In this document: piece by piece, positions 48,366 through 64,000 of the stretch | How the letters are laid out: each line of letters opens with the position of its first letter | How positions within the stretch are numbered: the first letter of the stretch is position 1 | NCBI RefSeq assembly: GCF_020382885.2 | Contig: NC_058496.1 | Coordinates: 8,796,501 to 8,860,500 of the forward strand | DNA: 64,000 bases | From: Scatophagus argus | Lineage: Eukaryota; Chordata; Actinopteri; Scatophagidae | Direction: 5' to 3' | The notes under the pieces: generated by a model | Database searches by the model: none | What the model saw: only the letters and a program-made list of their open reading frames with translations | Told to the model about the DNA's origin: nothing | Program-made: the position numbers and the translations under genes

Positions 48366-50535
48366 ATGAAGATGACAGGCGAAAACAGTTCTGGAAAGTC
48401 GGAAATAACAATGGATGATGTAAAAAACCTTATTAAAAAGAAAGATGAAATTGAAGAGCAGATAAAAGCCTATTACGATGTTTTGGAAGACGTAAGTTTG
48501 TCAGATAATCAGTTAGACATGTAGCACGAAGCTAATCTAAGGCCACTTAATTTGTGAATCTAGCTAATGTTAGCTAAACATGCCGTTCTGTCATTACTTT
48601 GTTTACAGCAAGGTGTCGGTGTGGACGACCCCTTGGTTGACGAAGAGGGCTACCCGCGAGCAGATGTTAATTTATACCAGATCAGGACAGCAAGACACAA
48701 TATTTCATGTAAGCAGAAGCGTGATTGTTGTTGACATATGGGTAACTTTGTCTGTGAGCCACGGTTTCAGGTGAAGCAGCTCAACCACAGCCCTACTAAG
48801 GATATATTAGAGTTTTTTTGGCTTAACTTCCAGTGACCCACCTGTCAACATAATGTGGAAGTCTGTTACGGTAATTCATGTCATGGAGTCGTAACTGTGT
48901 CGTAACACCAAGTAGATTGTCATTGTATGATGTTTAGTTATAATTTCCAAAGATCATTATCATTCCTGTGGTCTAACTGTAAAAAGGTGAACCCACAGTG
49001 TGTTAGCGAAACCAGAAGCAGTACCTGATATTTTCCCACATACTGCAGATTACACAACGCCAAAATGTAGTGATAGTGAAGATAAAACAAGGATCGGCTT
49101 TCAGATCATTTTTCTTTATCTAAATGTAGATATTTGTCACGACATACTGTCAGCAAAAAATTCATAACATAATGTCAGTTCCACAACTAGACATTAATAA
49201 TAATAATAATAATAATAGCAGTTGATTAAGTTTGTACCAATTCTGATGTCAAAGTTTAAAGATGATATGAACTGATACTTACAGCATATATCTTATGCTG
49301 ATGCTGTCCTTTTCATGGTAGTGCTTTGATTGTGTCTGTCAGGCCTGCAGAACGATCACAAGGCCATCATGGTGGAGATAGAAGAAGCCCTGCACAAGTT
49401 GCATGCTCGAGAGAAAGCCAAGCGGGAGCAGGATGAGGCAGAATCCATGGAGGAGGCGATGGAGCAGCAGGTCACTCTTCCTCCTCCCTTTGCACGGGTG
49501 GATGCTGTGACACAAGGCTCACCCGCCTGTGGAGCTGTGAGTAATGTGAACCATAAGTTTGTATCTGGCAGTTGTTTCAGATAAACCATCACTATTCTTT
49601 AAAGTTATGACATAAAAAGTAGCCGTATTTGTTCCTGTGATTCTAATATTTGGTTGTTTCTTTCCAAAGGGTCTTAGAGTTGGTGATGAAGTCATTGAGT
49701 TTGGTTCTGTGAACACAGAGAACTTTCAGAACCTCCAGAATATTGCTTCTGTGGTCCAACACAGTGAAGGGGTAAGATACTTAACACAGTTTACAGTGTG
49801 TTTGTGTTTCAGCAAAAAAGTTTTAATCTTAGCTGTGCTGTGGTAATTAGATTCATTTTGTGATGCAGTTTCATGTTGAAGAAAGCCCCAAAAGTATTAA
49901 TAACGAACCAGAATTCTCCCAGAGTTATCTCTAAAATAACTGAGACTGTGGAGTCTGACCTCCTCTCCATTAAACCTTTTATTAGCTTATTAGAAGTCGT
50001 GTTAGCATTAGAAGAAAGTCCTCTAGTAATCACAAAGTAGAATTTTCATTCTGCCCAACTATAGGTTACATTATCCTAAACACACATTATATCTGGAGTG
50101 TAAACTGCAATATCATGTCCTTTTACAGAAACCACTGCGTGTCACAGTCATCCGTGATGGCCAGAGAGCTCAGATGAGCCTGACTCCACAGCGATGGTCA
50201 GGCAGAGGTCTGCTGGGGTGAGTGGTGCATTCACTCAGGATCACAGATTTGAATCGACACAGACTTAACATTTGAGAGTCTAGTAGATGGAGCTGATATT
50301 AAGAAACCAAGAAAGCTGTCAAGCCGACAGGAGCAAAGAAAAGCTTCCAGTATACAAATCTGTACTTTGACAAATGGCAGCAGTATTAGTCAAATACTCC
50401 TTTGAGACCTACATCCACAGTTCTTGATTTAAATACATGTGAGTGGGTATTTGTGAGTATAAAGTGGTTCATATCACTCACCAACCTGCTCCGTTTCTCT
50501 TTTACAGATGCAACATTGTTCCAATCCATCGGTGA
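48366..50535 (+). CDS. psmd9: PSMD9, proteasome assembly chaperone (p27, Bridge-1)
   Basis: Exons: 48366-48491, 48609-48708, 49343-49536, 49670-49771, 50129-50217, 50508-50535; about 212 residues, close to the human 223. The N-terminal coiled coil begins [20 protein letters not shown] and continues through [20 protein letters not shown] to [18 protein letters not shown]. The C-terminal PDZ-like domain has [38 protein letters not shown] and [24 protein letters not shown]9 is a chaperone for the base of the 19S regulator, holding ATPase subunits PSMC3 and PSMC6; the PDZ domain binds C-terminal tails. ATG 48366 was chosen because it opens the frame; a second Met follows two codons later. Downstream AATAAA at 50738 and 51010. 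Confidence 0.95.
49194..49216. repeat. (AAT)n microsatellite
   Basis: Short AAT repeat in a PSMD9 intron. Confidence 0.9.
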
Positions 50536-51812
50536 TCACCATGACATGATGCAGTGTTTCAATTGTGAAACCCCCTCTCCACTTATGATGCTCCTGGATG
50601 GATTCAAATGGACTTTTATACATACTGCAGACATGTTCAGCTGTTGAATTACCAGTTTGTTAATCAGCACTATAAGTCTTTCCTTCATACAAAGGCAGTG
50701 TTCAGAACGGTATGCTGCGTTTACTAAATGACAGATGAATAAACATTTCTACCATATACTTATATGATTCAAACAACTGAACATTTCCATTAGAAGTTGA
50801 GGGAGCTCAGGAACATGGATTCAGTCAGGAAATGTTACCGCAGTCGGTCTGTTTAATTCATCTGTATCAAGTGTGAAAGTGGTATTTTTGGTGCAAGAGT
50901 ATCGCTGAATATCAACTGGATTAACTGAGGGTATCTATAACAAAATCTATGAAAATCTGGAGTAGCTGTTGAATCTGCAGTGATCTGAAGTGGTGAACTG
51001 ACACTGAAAAATAAAGACTGGAGGCTTCAATCATCAATAAAGGCTTATTTTTAACTCTTAAGAAGATGACCTGTCAAATGTTACACAAATCAGTGTAATG
51101 ATGATGAGTCATTTCCAAAGATGTTATTTATTTCGAGTGATTCTGAAAGAGTTTCTCTGCGTTTAATACTTGTTCACTTGTCTGAAAGCTGCACATAATC
51201 CACCGAGCTTCCCTGTAAAATATTTCCAACCTCAACACATCATGATGACCGATTCAGTTAAAAGGTGTCACTGAATCTTAACAATCAAGTCAACAGAATA
51301 ACAAAAATCTGTTTTTATTCTAGAAAAATTTTACATCACAAAAATTTCCAGTTACATTTTTTCCAAATCAGTATCTACATTTGCATTTCAACTGAGTGGA
51401 TCATCTTTACCCAACATCACAAACTGCTCAAAGTTGCTGCGAGCCATTTGTTTTCATCAATATGAACAAAACAGTCAGACTTGTGAACAAATACTGTGTT
51501 TGATCGTGTGTTTTATATGTTAAATATCTGCATATATTCTGATTGACCTGAATTTTCTACAAAGACAAAAAATCTGGGAGAATTCAGGTTGGGACTTGAA
51601 ATGAGACTGTAATTCAGTGAAGCATCAACCTCTGTGTACATAAAAATATACCAAAGCCAATCAGGTCAACGTGAGCACACGGTCCTTGCTGAATCAAAGG
51701 CATCTCTAGGATGCCGCTGAAGCTCGTAACAAATCTGTACCAAACAAAATGGTACAATTTTAATATCTAAACAGAAACTAAATTCCCTACATTAGTAGAA
51801 TCCCAGCAAAAA
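50536..51812. other. Convergent 3' region of PSMD9 and GTF2H3
   Basis: AATAAA on the + strand at 50738-50743 and 51010-51015 fits PSMD9; TTTATT at 51314-51319 (AATAAA on the minus strand) fits GTF2H3. The genes thus end tail to tail about 300 bases apart. No other gene seen. Confidence 0.55.
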
Positions 51813-54692
<2,880 letters not shown>

Positions 54693-55544
54693 CTGGGGGG
54701 GGGGATGGGAAACAATTTAACAATAAAAACTCAGTGAAAAAGCTAACCTAGCCAAATATTCTCTTAAAACTTTAAGTGTCCAACACAAGACATGCAAGCA
54801 GCAAAATAAGTTCATTTTATTATTAGTCGGACTAAGCAACACATGCCTGATGCCATCACGTCAAGACAGATATGTGACTGAAACGAAGAGGGACCATAAA
54901 GTGATAACTGTTTTCTTCCTGGTGCTTTATCTTCTGTCGTCTTCCATATTGAAATTTTACACACTACCCAGAAAACTGAGAACGTTTTACGTCTGGATAT
55001 ACCCACAATGTATGGGCAAGCAGAAGCTATGAAGTTCCGCCGTTATGACCCACCACAGCAAGCCAAGTGACGTACCTGTGCGTCATCACGCTGCGACACA
55101 AGTTTTTCTCTGCGTTGCACTGCTGCCACCTAGCGTCTGTTTTCCAGATACGTAACTTCAACATCATATTGCTCGAACCCCCTGGCTGACCGCGGTCACA
55201 TTTCACCAGATTAGACCTGATTAAGTTCCCACATCTTTTGCGTGATTATAAGTAACAATACAACAGTCACAACACAAGTACTCGATTACAGGTACAAGTC
55301 TCAGTATTACCAGCAAAACGTATCGCGATGTTTGTCATACGGACAAGGAAGCACTCAAGTAAACTGCCTCATAATAATACTCACACACACTGTAATTTAA
55401 TTACATGCATTTAGCTATATTCCACCACTGGACTGTGACTGTAGCCTACCAAGGAGCTGGTGAGTGGGCGTGTAAGCAAAGTGTGTTTAATTAGTTTTGT
55501 TGTACTTGTTCTCTAGGAGTTCTAAGGAGTGTTGTTTTTTCATT

Positions 55545-55598
55545 TCACTGTGGATGCACATCCACATGTGACAAATAAAGAATTCTGATTCTGATTCT
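55545..55598 (+). mobile_element. L2-like LINE 3' tail fragment
   Basis: GTGACAAATAAAGAATTCTG followed by GATTCTG repeats matches the 3' terminal signature of the L2 copy at 12227-12268. Only the tail and perhaps 100 bases before it remain, without coding sequence. Confidence 0.55.
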
Positions 55599-56232
55599 GT
55601 TGGGTTGGGGCGGCTTGCATCTTCATTGTTATTCTGTTATTCTGATGTTATTCTACAGCACAGCAGAGGTTTGATGTCCTCCGACAATTAAACATGTATA
55701 AAAATACTTCAATGGACTGCAACTATTATTGTAAACACTGAATAATATCAACATTTTTCATGTGTGATATAAAACCGAGGAAAGCCGCAAATCCTTACAT
55801 TTCAGAAGCTACAGCCAGAAAACGTTTGTCAAAATAGTAGTCAATTCTGTCATTTCACTTCACAAGACATGGTGGGAATTTTAGCTATAGTCAAAGTATC
55901 GACATTCCTCTTTAATAAAATCAGATCACCTGGAGAATCTTGTGGTATTATTATTATTATTATGAAGTCTGTTTTGCATTGTGCTGAATTGTGTTGAGAA
56001 GAATTTAGCTGTGTATATACTGATAAATGACACAAAGGACATATAATATTCCTCATATCATTTAACATGACAAAGAGACACAAACATCAGCCAAAAATAA
56101 ATATTTATACACCATTTAATAATTATTAAGCCACAAAATTTTGTAGCAGCCTCAGCTCTGTTTGGGAAATTGCATACATTTATACATCATAAGTACTGAT
56201 TTGGTCAACATATGCAGTAATGCCCTGTTGAC

Positions 56233-56283
56233 AGATGGATAGATAGATAGATACCTTACTGATCCCGAGGGAAATTCAAGAAT
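56233..56283 (+). repeat. GATA repeat with fish LINE/SINE-like tail (second copy)
   Basis: (GATA)n then CCTTACTGATCCCGAGGGAA and ATTCAAG, the same unit and orientation as 46297-46342, with a few substitutions. Confidence 0.75.
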
Positions 56284-56621
56284 TCCAGAGCAAGAGTGCC
56301 GAGTAGTGCAAGAGGAATAAAAAAACAATTTCCCTGGATGTACATCTGAAACAACACACATCTTGTAATTACTGTTTAAATGCCCTGTATTGATCTGACA
56401 CCACTAGCATTCATACATCTTCTTTACATATTTCCTTCTTTGTCCTTGACTGACTCTTACTGACTTATTGGCTCAAAGACTTACCAGTTTTTTATTATTA
56501 TTATTAAAAAAAAACACTTCCCAGTGAAGGACAATACGACATCCAAAATTGTCCTTTGCAGTATTTTTAAGTGAAAAATCAAACAAAATCAAACAATTCT
56601 AAGAAATCCTTCAGTGTCTGG

Positions 56622-57474
56622 CTATTTCTTGGACTTGGATTGTGCCTGGGCCTTCAATATGACAGTTCTGTATCTCTCAGTTTGGTAGGCATCTGAATCA
56701 ATGGCCTCACTGGAGTCATTCAGTGTTAAATACACATCCCCATTGACCTCAGTGACCTTGTGAATCCTTTGTTTGACACCCTTGGAGCGCCACTGTGTCT
56801 TCAGGGGTTTGGCTGTAGGATCGTCCACGGCTTGGTAAATCCCTTCTCCTCCTGCCAGTGTGATCTTGTACTTGTGCCATGGACACACAATACACAGCAT
56901 CCCATTAAACTCCTAATGTTGACACAGTGTGGAGGTGATTAGAGAATAGCGATTAGAGTATAGTAGCGTATGCAGTGGCAGTTTAACAAGAAAAACTTCA
57001 AAAAAATGTATCAGCTCTTATGTACACAGGAAAACTTCAATGAGAGCTTTACAACATGCTGAAATAAATAAATTGTGATGAACATTAGAGTTCTGCATGA
57101 GCATTTCACAGTAAACCTCAGAGGAAATGGCACAAAACTTACCTCAATGTCTCCATACTGCAACGCACCACCTGAATCTGTTAATGGTAAAACAAATGTC
57201 GTTACGCACTTCATGCGCTACGTCAACACATACAACACCCACATCCTGAGAGCTTACGGTAGCAGCGCATGTCCATTGCATAAAACCGCCCCTGGTGGTG
57301 CAGGACCAGTACATCTCGGCATCCATTCACCAGCTTGGTCACGCGCCCAGCCTTGACAATGTCCTCCTTCTTCCCGATGAAGTGGGAGGCAGGGGGAGGT
57401 GAGGAAGAGGAGGAGGGAGGAGGGGGAGAAGGAGAAGAGGAAGAAGTCTGAGAAGTCTCCTCTTCAGACGACAT
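56622..57474 (-). CDS. rfesd: RFESD, Rieske Fe-S domain-containing protein
   Basis: Three exons: 57257-57474, 57143-57177, 56622-56912; 180 residues or so. The second exon splices as CYHSGGALQYGDIE, giving the first Rieske pair C-x-H (RCYH), and the third gives the second pair in IVCPWHKYKI (C-x2-H). These four ligands would hold a 2Fe-2S cluster, so the domain is complete. KPLKTQWRSKGVKQRIHKV and the tail agree with RFESD. No signal or membrane segment; a soluble protein of unknown function, distinct from the respiratory-complex Rieske protein. The start is ATG 57474 rather than the in-frame GTG three codons earlier. An N-terminal low-complexity Ser/Pro stretch (about residues 7-31) comes from a purine-rich + strand tract at 57395-57450. 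Confidence 0.9.
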
Positions 57475-60129
57475 GCTGATCACCTCTTATGGCAAGTTTC
57501 CTGGAATTAATGAGAGTATAGTTGGAAAGTAATTGAAGCTATGATTAGTAGCATAATAGATACATAGTAATTAATGTTTTTTAAAATTTAATTCACATTC
57601 CTGTGGAAGGCAGCAACATATTCACATGAAAAGCAAGGGATTTTTTTGTGTTTGTCCAAATAAGTCCCACTCCTGCTCCCTTTCTCCACCTCCCTTGTTA
57701 CCATGACATGCTTCTCTAGAGAAGGAACTGATTATTTTAGGTTTGAATTTTTCATAAATTCAGTCCATTACTTGTTAAACCTCGGTCCTAACTGATCATC
57801 ATTTTATATTTCTGTAAATGGACTGGGCTAAGCTGCAGACCTGTGAATGCCAATCCATTATAAACTGATGAACAGAATATGCTTGATGTTGCTGCAAGCT
57901 GTTCCACTTTGCACATTAGCTGCTTTCATTTTTAACTAAACAGCTGGCATGCTGCAAGAATATTTATTTGTTGTTGTTGTTGTTGTTGATTACTTTAGTT
58001 CCTACAGGTTTATAATGAACTGCCCATTCAAAACGTTAATCCATCCTACCTTTCGCGTCGCCAGTTCACATCTCTGACACCTTTAAGGTGTGTAGTTACT
58101 TGGTCAGGCTTCCTGGAAACTGCTCAGCGGTGATGCTAATGTGACTTCATGTGTTGGACGCAGGATGTTTTTTTATGTTTATCTCGCTAGTTACACGCAC
58201 GAATGTCCTAGTGCTTTATCTGCATAAAACAGACCGGCTTTATTTATTTATCAAACTCTACACTGCAAACCAAACTTCGTCAGCGTTTCAATAAGTGTCT
58301 TTTGGGTTTGAGGAAGAGCCAATGTTGTGTGTTACTTCTAATGTTGTCCCCGTTGAAACACGAGCGGTTGAATGAGATTCCTTTGTCACCGTCCCCTTTG
58401 CGGTTTAAACACTGTTTCTTTGATGGCTTAGCGTTGCTTTACTAAACTGCAAACGGAGGGACAAAATGCGCAGTAGCTTAGGATGTAAAGTTGTGTAGTT
58501 AAAGTTAAAGTATGTCAGACATGTAGGACCTAAATGTAGTGATTCAATACATTAATGTCGTAAGTGTATTTATGAAAATAAATTTATATTTAAAAAATAC
58601 CTGAATAAATATCTCTATTAGTCCTGATATTCCTACATCTTGTTTAAGGGCCATTAGATAGTTTTGTAATGCTCATCTTTGTTTTATCTCGACATTTTAG
58701 CTTTATTTCTTTCCCTTTTATTTTTTTCTCGAGGCGGACTGTCTATAACTGGGCTCTATGCAATATATACAGCTTGTATACACTGCTTAAAATAACAATA
58801 ATAACGTCAATAATCCATGCGTTTATTCGTTAAAAGTGCATCTCCATTAGCAGTCCATGAAACGCCGGTGGGGCAAATGTCTCAGGTTCAGTCTGATAAG
58901 GCTTTTGGTCTTAGTGGGTTTGTTGGTGGGCATTAAGCCCTCTGAGGGATTATCTCTCTCTTTCATGCTGAACTGAGCGTAATTCGACCGGCTGGCTTTC
59001 CACGTTTAAATGTGATAAAGTTTCGATGTATTTCTGCCACCTGCATATCTACCAGTCAAGGCCTTCTTCAGCAGAAGTTGTGCTCATCCACCACAGCGGG
59101 AAAACAAAGCGTCCCCGAGCCGTTTCCGTCGTTATGGAGACCAACTTTGTATACGGAAATAGTGATACTCCCCAAGCTAACAACTTGGTGAAAAATTAAT
59201 GCTTTTTGTCAGTTCATTTTGCTCGTTCACGCATTTGCCTTTTGTGGCTGAAAAGTTCGAACTGAATAAGGTAAGTTTGGTGTTTATTCTTGCCATTTGG
59301 AGGAGACTGTAATCATTTCATACATAACAACTGTTTGCTAAGCACAGGCACCCAGTTAGTCAAGACAGTCTAATTATTTCAGCTACAGCCTGCTATGAAT
59401 TTTATTCTGTGCATCTAAGTCTGCCGCAAATGTAATTTAAGCTTTTGTATTTGCAGTATTAACAGTTTCTGACTTTTAAATATATCTTGATGTGTTTATT
59501 GTAGAGACTGCGGCTCAGCCTAATGGAAATATGGACTCTAGGAGTGGGATGATTTTAAGCAGTGTACTGTTTCATAAACACAGCAACACCTTATGCATGC
59601 AAGATTCAAGTGCCACATTGCAGCTGTCGGCCGGTCTACTGCATAAGTCGAAGCAACAGTTGCATGCCTGTGTCTGCTATATTTATCATATTTGCTACAT
59701 TACAGAAATGTGTGACATGACTGCACTGTGCCGGCTCCATCCTGAACAAGTGTCAAATTTCAGCATCGTGCTGCGTCCTGTGCTTTGCTTGCCACCACAA
59801 CAGTGCAGCGAGGTAGTAATGACACAGTGACCGACCAGACTGCTGGCCATCATTCTCTTACAGAAATCCCTGAGGGCAAGGATAGCAAGGATACACGCTG
59901 TTTTGAAAGAGGCAGCTTGTGTAGTGATGATTCAAGTTTGTAGTTGCTTTCAGTTGTTTTCTGCACAGGTTAAGCTGTTGTCGTTGAATTACTCTAATCG
60001 TACAGCAATTTCTTGCACACCTTTGCTTTGTGGGACAAAATAATGGATAGACTAATGCGACATGTCTCCCACTTGCAGAGCAGGGGGAGTGCTGTAAAGG
60101 AAAAAGGGAGAGAAGTGGAAGGGGAGGAA
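57475..60129. other. Divergent upstream region of RFESD and KIF24
   Basis: RFESD reads left and KIF24 right. A likely KIF24 non-coding exon ends at about 59271, where GAATAAG is followed by GTAAGTTT; an acceptor-like TTGTAG at 59500-59504 may open another 5' UTR exon. A TTG repeat lies at 57968-57988. Blocks at 58040-58440 and 59090-59270 are GC-richer and are the best promoter candidates. No extra coding gene supported. Confidence 0.5.

Positions 60130-64000
<3,871 letters not shown>

Larger units (their letters stand above)
54693..56621. other. GTF2H3 upstream region and RFESD downstream region
   Basis: The GTF2H3 first exon and promoter should lie at about 55000-55150, which is locally more GC-rich. 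From about 55500 on the DNA is repeat-rich: an L2-like tail near 55560 and a GATA tail at 56233. A TTA repeat sits at 55947-55963. RFESD is transcribed leftward into this region; TTTATT words (minus-strand AATAAA) are present but no one signal stands out. Confidence 0.5.

Noticed and set aside
55074-55084. ATGACGCACAG before GTACGT as GTF2H3 exon 1
   Set aside because: It ends in phase 2 while the next exon needs phase 1, giving an immediate stop when joined.

Overview
The window is vertebrate nuclear DNA, almost certainly from a spiny-rayed (percomorph-type) teleost. The evidence is compact multi-exon genes with GT-AG introns, vertebrate gene families whose order partly matches human chromosome 12q24.31, and fish-type interspersed repeats (a tRNA-derived SINE, L2-like LINE pieces ending in the usual AAATAAAG..GATTCTGATT tail, and GATA-type tails). 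There are no operons, CRISPR arrays or bacterial signals. Most exon edges below were set by hand from reading frame, splice sites and phase agreement. Layout, left to right: the 3' end of CLIP1 (+, 317-2263); LRRC43 (-, 3588-13958), whose 4.7 kb intron holds a decayed copy of a multicopy fish gene split by an L2 LINE; two small secreted-protein genes (+, 16203-18416 and 19605-20697); MLXIP/MondoA (-, 23130-34700); CFAP251/WDR66 (-, 35693-41693); a RABGEF1/Rabex-5-like gene (+, 43840-47346); PSMD9 (+, 48366-50535); GTF2H3 (-, 51813-54692, first exon unresolved); RFESD (-, 56622-57474); and KIF24 (+, 60130 to the right edge, incomplete). The most interesting part is 16.1-20.9 kb. In mammals, as I recall, the interval between MLXIP and LRRC43 holds the cytokine gene IL31. 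Here the same interval holds two tandem genes with identical architecture: a 16-nt first coding exon ending in a phase-1 intron, a second exon finishing a signal peptide and giving a first helix, and a last exon with the rest. Both have AUUUA-type elements in the 3' UTR. The first has a C-terminal helix resembling the receptor-binding D helix of LIF/OSM-type cytokines; the second is an orphan small Cys-containing secreted protein. They may represent the fish side of the IL31/OSM/LIF radiation. The first exons are too small to be found by ORF scanning. The other genes are housekeeping or ciliary: microtubule plus-end tracking (CLIP1), ciliary and centriolar functions (CFAP251, KIF24), glucose-responsive transcription (MLXIP), endosomal Rab5 activation (RABGEF1-like), proteasome assembly (PSMD9), TFIIH (GTF2H3) and a Rieske Fe-S protein (RFESD). 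They do not form one pathway; their proximity is inherited synteny.
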